NCBI GenBank assembly: GCA_035298965.1 | Contig: DATGXO010000001.1 | Coordinates: 1-64,000, forward strand | Reading direction: 5' to 3' | Length of the DNA: 64,000 nt | From: CAJCBL01 sp035298965 | Lineage (GTDB): Bacteria > Verrucomicrobiota > Verrucomicrobiia > Opitutales > Opitutaceae | Shown: positions 1 to 8,671 of the stretch, piece by piece | Layout: the number at the start of each line of letters is the position of its first letter | How positions within the stretch are numbered: position 1 is the stretch's first letter | The notes under the pieces: generated by a model | Told to the model about the DNA's origin: nothing | The model's input: the letters and a program-made list of their open reading frames with translations, nothing else | The model's database searches: none | Translations under genes and position numbers: made by a program

Positions 1-1049
1 GGGGCGGGCGGGACCTCATAGCGGAACTGGTAAGTCCCCGCCACGGGGCGGCCATTGTCGATTGCCGGGCTGAAGGCGATTCCGCGACGGAGTCCGTCGG
101 AGATGGTCGCGCGCAGTGTTTCCGGGACGCCACACCCGGGTGCGAGCGTGACGGCGGTTGCACGACCATCGGCGCCGACCTCGATCTGCGCCTCGATGTC
201 GGTCACGCCTTTCCGGCGGAGGGCATCGGGACGAAGCGGCGAGCCGATGAGTTGCGGGCCCGCGGCGGCATGAGCATAGGCGGCGAGTCGGGTGGTATTT
301 AGGTACTGAAGGCGGTCCGCCCAGGTGGCTGGCGAGTCCGGCGCGAGCAGGTAGAGCAGGTCGGTGACCTGGTCGATAAACCGGCGAAGCTCCGCGAGCG
401 AGCGGAGCTGGCTCACAGCGAGTTCGACGCCGGTGCGGGAGAGCGCGACGGCGCGGATGTCGTCGGTCGGGGCGTGACGCATGAGCGATGGCATCGAGCT
501 TTGCGCGCGATAATCGGTGACCAGACCGGGGTTCCAGGTGCTGAGCGCGAAAGTTTGGTGCGCGGCAGCATCGGTTTGCACGCCGCAGAGGAGGAGCTCG
601 ATCCGGCTGCCGTAGACGGCGCGGAGTCGCTCGAACGTGCGGCCGAAGTTCACGACCATCGTCTGCGAGCTGGCGACGGATTGGGAGCAATAGAAGACCA
701 CGAGTACCTCGGGCGCGGGGCGGTTGCTCAGGTCGACGGGAACGAGTTTCCCGTTCTGGACGGAGAGCACACGACCGCGGAGTTCCGCCACGAGGCTCGC
801 GCCCGGTGTGGCGGCGAGTTCGTTCGCAAAGCGGACTGCGGCGGCGCCGTCGAGCGCACGCAACGGGACGCGTCGGCCGGCGGCCTCGTCGGTGCGAAAC
901 AGGGCGAACGGGCCGAAGAGCTCGGCGGGTTCACCGCGGAAGACGACCTGTCCATCATGCCATTCGGATATGGCGGCGCTGGCGGGCGGAATCTGGAGGC
1001 CTGCGACGGCGAGAGCGATCGCGAGGATGGCGGTGATGCGTGGGTACAT
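1..1049 (-). CDS. Secreted thioredoxin-like / TonB-C-like protein (partial, 3' end off window)
   Basis: This gene is open at the window edge: 349 codons are visible from the ATG at 1049 and no stop is reached. The start MYPRITAILAIALAVAGLQI is a signal peptide. Residues about 110-230 look like a thioredoxin fold (RPAPEVLVVFYCSQS...ELLLCGVQTD) but lack a CxxC pair. Residues about 285-345 match a TonB C-terminal-like unit (ALRRKGVTDIEAQIEVGADG). The protein aligns closely with its downstream neighbour (1129-2814), sharing RPAPE-LVVFY, LRAVYG, SPLR and RRKGVT, so the two are a tandem duplication. Export is predicted; the biochemical role is unknown. Confidence 0.75.
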   Translation of the reverse strand, partial: MYPRITAILAIALAVAGLQIPPASAAISEWHDGQVVFRGEPAELFGPFALFRTDEAAGRRVPLRALDGAAAVRFANELAATPGASLVAELRGRVLSVQNGKLVPVDLSNRPAPEVLVVFYCSQSVASSQTMVVNFGRTFERLRAVYGSRIELLLCGVQTDAAAHQTFALSTWNPGLVTDYRAQSSMPSLMRHAPTDDIRAVALSRTGVELAVSQLRSLAELRRFIDQVTDLLYLLAPDSPATWADRLQYLNTTRLAAYAHAAAGPQLIGSPLRPDALRRKGVTDIEAQIEVGADGRATAVTLAPGCGVPETLRATISDGLRRGIAFSPAIDNGRPVAGTYQFRYEVPPA

Positions 1050-1128
1050 CGAGTAGGTGGATTGGTACGTCGCGGAGAGAACCGCTGCGGAGCGGACGGT
1101 CAAGGCGATGCTCGCGGCATCGTGTGAC

Positions 1129-2814
1129 TCACCGCGTGCGCAGACGAGCGACGAAACTCCAATCGATCGTGCGGTTCTGGATCTTGATCAGGAGCTGATT
1201 TTTCCCGGCACGGAGCCGAAGGGGCACGATCTCCTCGTCGAGTTTGCTGTTCCGCCGAATCCACCGGCTGTGGACGAGCTCTCCGTTGAGCCAGATCTTC
1301 AGGCCGTCGTCGCTGCCGATGGCGAGCCATGCCTGTTTGTCGGCGTCCTCCTCGAATTCGGTCCATGCGTAACCGATGGAGAAATCGCAATTGGCGAACG
1401 TGGAGCGCATGTTGACGAAACCCTCGCGGGCGTTCACCGGATCCCAGACGAGCTCGCGTCCGTCGACGATTTGGGCGGTGCCGGCGATCGGGTGGACGGA
1501 GTCTGCGCCATCGGCTTCGAACCAGTCGCCGTCGAAGCTGTTCCGCTGCTGGGTGGGGGCGATCTTCTCGTCGGAGACCTCGAATGGTGTGAGGACATTT
1601 ACACCGTTTTCATCGACGCTATCCACGGTCGAGAACGACTGTTCGGGCACGCGGATCGGGCGGAGGAGGAGCCAATGGTCGAGCGGGATCGCGAGCCGGG
1701 CTTCTCCGTTGACCCACGCGAGGTCGGCGGCGCTGCAGCTCGGGGCTGGCGGCACGGTGTGGCGGAATTCGTAGGCGCCGGCGACCGGCTTTCCGGAGTC
1801 GATCGCCGGGCTGAATACCGCGCCGCGCCGGAGTCCGTCGGCCAGCGTCGCACGAAGTGTTTCCGGCAGGTTGGCATCCGGAGCGATCGTGACGGCGGTG
1901 GGGCGGCCATCGATGCCGACTTCGAGGTGCGCCGCGACCTCGGTCACGCCTTTGCGCCGGAGGTAATCGTTTCGCAGTGGCGAGCCGATGAGCAGGGGCG
2001 GAGTGGAATCGTCGGCGTGGAGCGCGGGGCGCACATTGTTGTAATATTTCAGCCGGTCGGGCCAGCAGCGCGGGTTTGCCGGATCCTGGAGGTAGAGCAG
2101 GTCGGTGATCTCGTCGATGAACCGGCGGATCTCCGTCAACGTGCCCACCGGGGAGGCGGCGACCGGGACCCCGTTTCGTGAGAACGCGACCGCGCGGATT
2201 CCATCCGCCGGCGCCTGCGCCGCGATGGTGGCCATCTGGGGTTGGGCGCGGAACTCGGCGACCAGCCAGGGCGCCCACGCGGCGGTGGCGAACTGTTGAT
2301 GGGCGTTGGCATCGGTCCGGACGCCGAAGAGCAGAGCCTCGAAGCGGTCGCCGTAGACGGCGCGAAGGCGGAGGTAGCTCGGTAAAAAGTTCTGGTACAT
2401 GGACCACGATTCACCGTCGCCCGAACCGTAAAAGACGACGAGGAGCTCGGGTGCGGGCCGCTCGTGCAGTCGCGCAGGCGTCAGTTTGCCGTCGATGACA
2501 CGGAGAACGCCTTGCTCGAGGTCGTCGGCGATGGCGCCGTTGCTCCAGGCCGATGCGGCGGCGCGACGGTGCTCGGTGGAGGCGATCGAGGTGGCGAAAC
2601 GAAGCTGGTCTGCCGGCGTGAGCATGCTCAGGAGGACGCGCCGACCGCGGCTGTTTGCCGTGCGGAAGAGCGCGAACGGGCCGAATATCTCGACCGGCTC
2701 TCCTTGGAAGGTAATACCCTGGGTGTCGGTCCACTCGGCGGCGGAGGCACACGGCGAAGCGACAGCGGTGAGGAGAAGCGCGATGGAAACAAGTAGGAGA
2801 CGAATCGTGGGCAT
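1129..2814 (-). CDS. Secreted thioredoxin-like / TonB-C-like protein with C-terminal beta-sandwich-like domain
   Basis: 561 residues from the ATG at 2814, chosen because it opens a clear signal peptide (MPTIRLLLVSIALLLTAVAS, cleavage near ASA-AEW); the open frame extends further upstream without coding character. After a short N-terminal domain come a thioredoxin-like region (RPAPELLVVFYGSGDG, no CxxC) and a TonB-C-like segment (LRRKGVTEVAAHLEVGIDG). The last ~140 residues contain DDGLKIWLNGELVHSRW and GKNQLLIKIQN, a pattern of PA14- or sialate-esterase-like beta-sandwiches. It lies 79 bp upstream of its paralog and is probably co-transcribed with it. Function is unknown; a periplasmic or outer-membrane role is inferred. 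Confidence 0.8.
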   Translation of the reverse strand: MPTIRLLLVSIALLLTAVASPCASAAEWTDTQGITFQGEPVEIFGPFALFRTANSRGRRVLLSMLTPADQLRFATSIASTEHRRAAASAWSNGAIADDLEQGVLRVIDGKLTPARLHERPAPELLVVFYGSGDGESWSMYQNFLPSYLRLRAVYGDRFEALLFGVRTDANAHQQFATAAWAPWLVAEFRAQPQMATIAAQAPADGIRAVAFSRNGVPVAASPVGTLTEIRRFIDEITDLLYLQDPANPRCWPDRLKYYNNVRPALHADDSTPPLLIGSPLRNDYLRRKGVTEVAAHLEVGIDGRPTAVTIAPDANLPETLRATLADGLRRGAVFSPAIDSGKPVAGAYEFRHTVPPAPSCSAADLAWVNGEARLAIPLDHWLLLRPIRVPEQSFSTVDSVDENGVNVLTPFEVSDEKIAPTQQRNSFDGDWFEADGADSVHPIAGTAQIVDGRELVWDPVNAREGFVNMRSTFANCDFSIGYAWTEFEEDADKQAWLAIGSDDGLKIWLNGELVHSRWIRRNSKLDEEIVPLRLRAGKNQLLIKIQNRTIDWSFVARLRTR

Positions 2815-2938
2815 AGGCGGCGGGTAGGCGACGAACAGAGCGCGCAGAGCGAGTCTCCGCAAGGTGCCTCCGATCAATAGTTCTGACGACAGGAAGTGCC
2901 CGGGCGGGTGCAGGCGCGAGATAGACCGATGAGAAAGT

Positions 2939-2956
2939 TCGCGCGAAAACGCGCGA
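2939..2956. promoter_or_regulatory. Perfect palindrome in divergent intergenic region
   Basis: TCGCGCG-AAAA-CGCGCGA, a 7-bp perfect dyad with a 4-nt spacer. It lies 54 bp before the ATG of the PEP-CTERM gene at 3011 and 125 bp before the divergent gene starting at 2814. It could be an operator or an RNA hairpin; no canonical -35/-10 pair is convincing around it. Confidence 0.3.
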
Positions 2957-3010
2957 GTAAAGCCTTGCCCGCGACGCCGTGCCACTGCCGAATCGATACA
3001 AATCCCCGCC

Positions 3011-4174
3011 ATGCCCTCCATCTTGCAGCGTCCGTCCCGCAAACGATGCGGGTGTGTTTCGCTAGCCGCCGTGGCTCTTGCCGCGGTGTTTTGCCCCGCC
3101 ACAGCATCCGCCGCCTTCAATCCGCTGGAGGGCGCGATGGGTTTCAATGTGTTTGTCACGGAGAACATGGCACTCGGCGGAGGCCATGTCGAAGGGGCCA
3201 CGGCCGTCGGCGGGCAACTCCTGGTCAACGGCTCCGGAATCTACGGCATGAAGTCGGCGGGGAGCTATCGGCTGAACTCCGGCGACGCCGTCGCGACAAG
3301 CCTGCTCGTCGATGGCGGAATGGTCTGGTCGGGCAGTCTCAACGTGGGCGGCCGCACGCTCGCCTCGACCAACGAGAACATCCAGATCAACACCGGCTGG
3401 GCGGCGCTGGGCGACACCGCCGGCACGCACTATTGGGGCTCGTCCGGCAGGGAGGATTGGTCCGCGACAACGGCGAGCAATTACCGCTTGAACGGAAGCA
3501 CCACCAGTCGCGACACCACTCCCGGACTTCTCTCGAACGTGAGCCAAGCGGCTTTGTTCATCGCGCGCGATTCCGCCATCGTTTTCGCCGACAAAGCGGC
3601 GCAGTTCCGCTCGACCTCTTCGACCCTGTCGAGCTTGGCCGACAGCTACGCGAGCAAGTCGTTTAGCGGGGGGACGCTCAACATCACGCTGACGCAAGGG
3701 ACGACGAACGTCGTGAGTCTCACCGCCGCCGAGTTTCAGTCGGTCCAGAACTTGAACATCTCTGGCACGCTCGGCTCGAATACGGGACTGATTTTTGATG
3801 TGTCGGGCACCTCTGTGACTTTCGGATCGTTCAACCCCGTCTCGGTCTCATTGGCGGCGTACATCCTCTATAACTTTTCCGATGCGACGCTGGTAACGAT
3901 GGTCGACCGCTCGATCAGCGGCAGCATCTTGGCGCCGAACGCGGCTTTTTCGCGCAACGCGTACGATGCCAACGGGCAACTCGTCTCCTCGAGTACCGGC
4001 AACATCGATGGGCAGTTGGTTGTCGCCAGTTATCTGCAGACCGGTAGCGGCGAAATCCATAACGTGCTGCTCGACATGACGGTTGTCCCGGAGCCGGCCG
4101 CGTGTGCCGCGCTACTAGGCGGCTTCGCGCTGTTGGTTGTTTGGAAACGTCGACAACGGCGCGACCCCCAATGA
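3011..4174 (+). CDS. Choice-of-anchor A family PEP-CTERM protein
   Basis: 387 residues. A signal peptide spans about 1-35 (LAAVALAAVFCPATASA). The body begins NPLEGAMGFNVFVTENMALG and continues with GHVEGATAVGGQLLVNGS, the pattern of the choice-of-anchor A domain, and carries SISGSILAPNAAF, which is typical near the domain end. The C-terminus has a sorting signal: VPEP, then a hydrophobic helix, then WKRRQRR. In PEP-CTERM systems this tail is cut by an exosortase and the protein goes to the cell surface or extracellular matrix. No exosortase gene lies in this window. The gene is monocistronic, followed by a weak hairpin and a tRNA gene. Confidence 0.9.
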   Translation: MPSILQRPSRKRCGCVSLAAVALAAVFCPATASAAFNPLEGAMGFNVFVTENMALGGGHVEGATAVGGQLLVNGSGIYGMKSAGSYRLNSGDAVATSLLVDGGMVWSGSLNVGGRTLASTNENIQINTGWAALGDTAGTHYWGSSGREDWSATTASNYRLNGSTTSRDTTPGLLSNVSQAALFIARDSAIVFADKAAQFRSTSSTLSSLADSYASKSFSGGTLNITLTQGTTNVVSLTAAEFQSVQNLNISGTLGSNTGLIFDVSGTSVTFGSFNPVSVSLAAYILYNFSDATLVTMVDRSISGSILAPNAAFSRNAYDANGQLVSSSTGNIDGQLVVASYLQTGSGEIHNVLLDMTVVPEPAACAALLGGFALLVVWKRRQRRDPQ

Positions 4175-4207
4175 GTTGGCCCCTCGGCCCGAGCGCTGAT
4201 CTTGGCG

Positions 4208-4236
4208 ACGGACGCGTTATCTGCAGCGTCCGTTCT
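4208..4236 (+). terminator. Possible terminator after the choice-of-anchor A gene
   Basis: ACGGACGC (4208-4215) pairs with GCGTCCGT (4226-4233) over a 10-nt loop, 33 nt after the stop codon. The T-run is poor (TCTC), so this may be only a weak or Rho-assisted terminator. Confidence 0.35.
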
Positions 4237-4370
4237 CACCGACTGGCGAATGTGCCGGAGCTCTTCGGCACCCGCTCGCCAGCAGCGAGAAGACTCGCGC
4301 AAAGTTCTCGCCAAAACACTTGCCTCGCTCCGGCGACAGTGTTCTCTCGCCCTCTCTCGTTTGCCGGCCC

Positions 4371-4445
<75 letters not shown>

Positions 4446-4628
4446 GGCGCGCCAAGGCTTCGACATCCCGCTATCACTGGGGCGTCCCGCATGGTCCGCG
4501 CCGGAGGCGAAACAGACTCTGGTGCTCAGTTGCTCTGCGCGCGGTCAGCAAACCGACGTTCGTGGCGGCGAAACGGCCTGACGCGGCTGGATCGCGGTAC
4601 AACTAAAGTACTAGTCGGGTTTCGGGGG
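4446..4628. other. Intergenic region upstream of the sensor kinase
   Basis: No gene is seen between the tRNA and the kinase start. The open frame of the kinase extends upstream to 4491, but that stretch is Arg/Trp-rich without conserved character. It ends with the motif discussed at 4590-4617. Confidence 0.5.
4590..4617 (+). promoter_or_regulatory. Candidate regulator site or promoter upstream of the sensor kinase
   Basis: GATCGCGGTACAACTAAAGT begins a 28-bp stretch that resembles, with one offset base, a stretch at 8492-8519 upstream of the carboxylesterase. Shared parts are GATCG at the left, ACTAAAG in the middle and a final TCG. The site holds the partial dyad GTACAACTAAAGTAC. A binding site for the NarL-type regulator encoded next door is inferred only. 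Confidence 0.3.
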
Positions 4629-7600
4629 ATGTGCCTTTACGCGTGGGCGCGTGTGCGCCGCAATTCGGGAATCCCCCACGTGCGCGTGCCCGAACCAAAG
4701 AGTCCCCTTGCTGCCTGCTGCTTGTCGGGCGGCTTGTTGCCGCGTCGTTGCCGCGCAGCGGTATTGATCGTGAGCCTCTGGAGTGCGGTCATGCTCGGTT
4801 TCCAGTGCGGCGCGGCGGTCGAGGCGCCGATCGAGGGGGCGCCATCGACGACGCTCTATCCGCTGGATCAGATCGGTTGCACCTCCCGCGAGTTGCAGCT
4901 CTTGCACGACTCCTATGGGCGGGTGGCCGTCGCGCAGCAGGGTGAGCTGTTCATCCTGAACGACGCCACGTGGCAAACGACCCCCCAGGCGACTGCACCC
5001 GGGTTGAGCTTCCATCGGGTCGTCTGTGGAGCCGATGGAGAAATCTACTACGGGGCGTTTGGGTCGTGGGGCATCTTGCGGCGGGATTTGGATGGTGCGA
5101 TGTCGCCGATTCCGTCTGTAACGGCCGATGCGCCACCGTGGGTTCATTCCTGCGATTTTCGCGACGTGCTCTGGACCCGACACGGGGTTTTGTTCTGGGG
5201 GCAGGACGGAATCGTGTTCCGCGAGAACGGCGGCGGGGCCCAGCGGTTCTTCCCGATCAAGCGAGTGGCGTCGGTGTTTCCCCTCCAAGGAAGACTCGTG
5301 GTGGCAACCTTCGACGACGGGATGTTCTATCTCGACATCGCCACCGGAAGCTGGGCGCCGGCCGCGATCGGGGCGCCCGGGCTTGCGCCGGTGATCGCTT
5401 CGGCAGGGGATGGCGAACGTTCTCTGCTGCTGGCCACGACCGACCGACGGTTATTGGCGCTCCGCGGCGGGCGGCTCGAATTCGTGCAGTGCGACGATGG
5501 CGTGTACTTCCCGGGTCCGACCCGGGCGTTAACGGAGCTCGCGGGCGGCGGTTTTGTCGCATCCCTGCCGGGGTACGGTCTGTGGTTGATTAGTGAAGAC
5601 GGGTGCGTGGGCCGGGTGTTCGACAGTCCCGAGTTCCGCAGCGCGCTCGCGTTGGAAAGCGCCGAGCCGGGAGTGTTGTGGGCGGTGACGGAGCAGGGCG
5701 TGCTCAAGATCATGCTCCGCCAGCCGTTCACGGAGTTTGGGCGGGAACAGGGTATCTTGCTTCATTGGCCGCAGATCGTGCGGTGGCAGGGGCGCACGAT
5801 CGTGTCGTCCGGAGGGAAGGTATTCGAGGCGTATGCGGCGGGCGCAGGCCGCCGCGGACGTTTCAGGCTGCTCGCGGGACAGCCGGACAACTTGGGGTGG
5901 GGGATCGCGACCGTCGGAAGATCGCTGTTGATCGGAAATGGACAAGGTGTCTTTGCGGCGGACAGCGAGGGCGAGTTTTCGCTGGTCTATCCAGGAATCA
6001 ACGTGGCGCGGCTGGTCGCGCTCAACGACGACACGTGTCTGGTGATCGGCGCGGATCGGATCGCGGCGATCCAGCGCCAAAGGGGGGGCTGGGTCGAATG
6101 CACCGCGAGCGTCCCGGGCTTCGGCTATCCCTACGTGGTGCACGGCGGAAACGGGACCGCGTGGGTCGAGCTCGGCTTGAATCGCGTCGCGCAGGTCGCG
6201 TTGACCGGGGACCGGCTGCAGGTGCGGGTGTTCGAGGAATTCGCCTGGGCGGAGCGCAGCTGGGTGAATGTGAGCATCGTCGGCACCACCGCGGTGCTGA
6301 GCGCAGCCGGACGTTGGCCGATGTTCCTCGACGACGCGACGCTGGCCAAGGTCGAGGCCCCGGAGTTGCGGCAGTTGGTCGCACGAGCGCCCTATCGCCT
6401 GGAGCGTTTTGCCCGGGACGAAGAGGGTACGCTGTGGGTGTCGCATGCGCGAGGCCTGTTTCCGGCGCGCCTGGTGGACGGGAAGTACGAGCCTGATTTT
6501 GCCGCGTTCGGCGGCATCAACGAATCCACTCCGCTCGTCTGGTGCCCGGCGGGAGGTGGTGTCTGGGCCACGACAGACAACAGTCTCTTCCGACTGCAAA
6601 GCCCGCCGCAGGAAGCCGGGCCGAGGCCGATTCGCCCGGTGCTGGTCGCGTTGCGCGACACGCGCGCCGGTGTGCCGCTGGCGTGGGATGGTTCGCGGGC
6701 CGGAGCGCTCGGAGTGTTCCCCTACGCCCAGAACAGCCTCCAACTGGAGTTCTTCGCCGGCAGCTATTCCTGGGGACGGCCGTTCTGGTACGAATATCGG
6801 TTGGGCTCCGCCTCTTGGGTGCGTGCCAACGCCGGCTCGTCTGTCTTCCTTCCCGATCTGCGCGAAGGGGTATATTCCATCGAGGTGCGGGCCACGGATA
6901 CACTCGGTCAGGTTGGCGAGATCGCGACGTACCGGGTCTCGATCGCCGCGCCCTGGTACCGGAGCTGGCTCGCGTTCGTGGCGTACCCGTTGCTCGCGAT
7001 CCTGATGATGTACCTCGCGATCCGGTATTCCGCGTACCGGCAACGGGTCCGGCTGGCCGAACTGGAACAACAAGTTGACCGACGGACCGCAGAGCTGCGC
7101 ACCGCGATGGAATGCTTGCGGGAGGAGACGACCGCCAATGCCACGCTCGCGGAGCGGAACCGTCTCGCCGCCGAGATCCACGACAGCCTCGAGCAGGGTT
7201 TCGCCGGTTTATTCCTGCAACTCGAGTCGACCTCGCGCCTGTCGGCGTGTGCCGGACCAGTGAAAGCCGGACTGGCCGCCGCGATTCAGATGGTCACGTA
7301 TTGTCGTGATGAGTTGCGCAACGCGGTCCGCGGGTTGCATTCCCCGGTGCTGCGGGCGGAACCGCTGGAGTCCGCGTTGCAGCGGGTCGTCGCGCGACTC
7401 GCGCCGTTGGCGCCGATCGCAACGGTGCGACTCGAGGGGACGCCCCGCCGGATCGAGCCCGCCATTGAGCACCATCTGCTCCGCATCGCGCAGGAGGCGC
7501 TCGGCAACGTGGTGAAACACGCCGAAGCGACGCGCGTCGAGGTGGTGCTCTGTTTCGGGACGGGAGAGCTCCGGCTGTCCATCCACGACGACGGTCGCGG

Positions 7601-7751
7601 TTTCGACCCGCGGGCGGTCGCAGGTCGCGAGGACTCGCACTTGGGGCTACCGGGCTTCGAACTCCGCGCCCGAAATCTCGGCGGCACGATCTCTGTCGAG
7701 AGCGCCCCCGGGAAAGGAACGACAGTTTGCGTGGTTGTCCCCGCTCAGTGA
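4629..7751 (+). CDS. Membrane sensor histidine kinase with periplasmic beta-propeller/Y_Y_Y sensor (NarL-type HisKA_3)
   Basis: 1040 residues from the ATG at 4629, which precedes a signal-like segment (AAVLIVSLWSAVMLGF). A long region of beta-propeller-like repeats follows, then a Y_Y_Y-type domain (QNSLQLEFFAGSY, FWYEYRLG), one transmembrane helix (WLAFVAYPLLAILMMYLAI), a coiled coil and a HisKA_3 dimerisation helix. The phospho-acceptor is His851 in RLAAEIHDSLEQG. The HATPase has the N-box QEALGNVVKHA and the G-box DDGRGFDP. The gene lies 9 bp before a NarL-family regulator, so they form a two-component pair. Such propeller/Y_Y_Y kinases often sense glycans; with an esterase, a GH3 enzyme and a TonB receptor nearby, sugar sensing is inferred. 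Confidence 0.9.
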   Translation: MCLYAWARVRRNSGIPHVRVPEPKSPLAACCLSGGLLPRRCRAAVLIVSLWSAVMLGFQCGAAVEAPIEGAPSTTLYPLDQIGCTSRELQLLHDSYGRVAVAQQGELFILNDATWQTTPQATAPGLSFHRVVCGADGEIYYGAFGSWGILRRDLDGAMSPIPSVTADAPPWVHSCDFRDVLWTRHGVLFWGQDGIVFRENGGGAQRFFPIKRVASVFPLQGRLVVATFDDGMFYLDIATGSWAPAAIGAPGLAPVIASAGDGERSLLLATTDRRLLALRGGRLEFVQCDDGVYFPGPTRALTELAGGGFVASLPGYGLWLISEDGCVGRVFDSPEFRSALALESAEPGVLWAVTEQGVLKIMLRQPFTEFGREQGILLHWPQIVRWQGRTIVSSGGKVFEAYAAGAGRRGRFRLLAGQPDNLGWGIATVGRSLLIGNGQGVFAADSEGEFSLVYPGINVARLVALNDDTCLVIGADRIAAIQRQRGGWVECTASVPGFGYPYVVHGGNGTAWVELGLNRVAQVALTGDRLQVRVFEEFAWAERSWVNVSIVGTTAVLSAAGRWPMFLDDATLAKVEAPELRQLVARAPYRLERFARDEEGTLWVSHARGLFPARLVDGKYEPDFAAFGGINESTPLVWCPAGGGVWATTDNSLFRLQSPPQEAGPRPIRPVLVALRDTRAGVPLAWDGSRAGALGVFPYAQNSLQLEFFAGSYSWGRPFWYEYRLGSASWVRANAGSSVFLPDLREGVYSIEVRATDTLGQVGEIATYRVSIAAPWYRSWLAFVAYPLLAILMMYLAIRYSAYRQRVRLAELEQQVDRRTAELRTAMECLREETTANATLAERNRLAAEIHDSLEQGFAGLFLQLESTSRLSACAGPVKAGLAAAIQMVTYCRDELRNAVRGLHSPVLRAEPLESALQRVVARLAPLAPIATVRLEGTPRRIEPAIEHHLLRIAQEALGNVVKHAEATRVEVVLCFGTGELRLSIHDDGRGFDPRAVAGREDSHLGLPGFELRARNLGGTISVESAPGKGTTVCVVVPAQ

Positions 7752-7760
7752 ACATTCGCC

Positions 7761-8399
7761 ATGACCAACGAGAAAGATCCGAAGAAAATACGCGTTCTGC
7801 TGGTCGACGACCACATGGTGGTGCGCGCGGGGCTCTCCTTTGCGATCGGGAACGAACCCGACATGGAGGTCGTCGCGCAGGCGGTCGACGGTGTCGAGGC
7901 CACGGACCTCTATCGCCTCCACCGACCGGACATCGTGCTGCTCGATCTGCGCATGCCGAACCGCAACGGCATCGAGACGATCGCCGCTCTCAAACTGGAG
8001 TACCGCGATGTCCGCGTGCTCGTGCTCAGCAGCTACGCGAGCGGCAACGAGATCGCCGCGGCCCTCATGGCCGGAGCGAACGGTTTCCTCGGGAAAGAGG
8101 CGCCCTTCGATGTATTGATGGATGCAATTCGTCGCGTGGCCGCTGGCGAACAGGTCGTGCACGACGAAGAAGCGCGCCGACTTGCCAGCCGCCTCTCCTC
8201 CCAGCTGTCGCCGCGCGAGATCGAGGTCCTCAAATTGGTCGGCAGCGGCCTCAAGAACAAGGAGATCGGCTCGACCCTCAGCCTCGCCGAATCGACCGTG
8301 AAAGTTCACCTCGCCAGCATCTTCATGAAACTCGGTGTCGCCGATCGCACCCAAGCGGTGTTGGCCGGCATCCGGCGCGGGATCATCCAGCTGGAGTAG
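7761..8399 (+). CDS. NarL/FixJ-family response regulator
   Basis: 212 residues. The receiver domain (about 10-125) has the acidic pair DD at 16-17, phospho-acceptor Asp62 in VLLDLRMP, the SS switch region and Lys112. The C-terminal LuxR-type HTH (about 145-205) reads LSPREIEVLKLVGSGLKNKE followed by STVKVHLASIFMKLG. It is the cognate partner of the kinase immediately upstream. Targets are not shown by the sequence; the adjacent esterase, GH3 and TonB receptor genes are the obvious candidates. Confidence 0.95.
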   Translation: MTNEKDPKKIRVLLVDDHMVVRAGLSFAIGNEPDMEVVAQAVDGVEATDLYRLHRPDIVLLDLRMPNRNGIETIAALKLEYRDVRVLVLSSYASGNEIAAALMAGANGFLGKEAPFDVLMDAIRRVAAGEQVVHDEEARRLASRLSSQLSPREIEVLKLVGSGLKNKEIGSTLSLAESTVKVHLASIFMKLGVADRTQAVLAGIRRGIIQLE

Positions 8400-8491
8400 G
8401 CCCGGCGGGCGGGTGTGGTGGGCCGGGCGGGCTCGCGCCGGCTGGCACGAAAGGAGATCGGCGAGTCGGCGGCTACGTTCCGACCTTCGTC

Positions 8492-8519
8492 GATCGGGAA
8501 CTGTACTAAAGATGACTCG
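8492..8519 (+). promoter_or_regulatory. Second copy of the motif found upstream of the kinase
   Basis: GATCGGGAACTGTACTAAAG begins this 28-bp stretch, similar to 4590-4617 (shared GATCG, ACTAAAG and TCG end). It lies about 150 bp before the carboxylesterase ATG. The rest of 8400-8671 is gene-free; a GCCCGGC/GCCGGGC dyad at 8400-8428 just after the regulator stop may end that transcript. Confidence 0.3.
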
Positions 8520-8671
8520 CGCGGTTGCCGTGGGACGGTCTGCTCTGCGGAGTCTCGCGCCGGCTTTCTCGCGAAAGTTGTTCCGCGTTCTCGCTCCATC
8601 CCCGCGTTGCTCGCGGCCGACTTGCGTTCATCCGCAGCGCCGCGGGTCTCCGTCGTTGTTCGCTCCAACAG

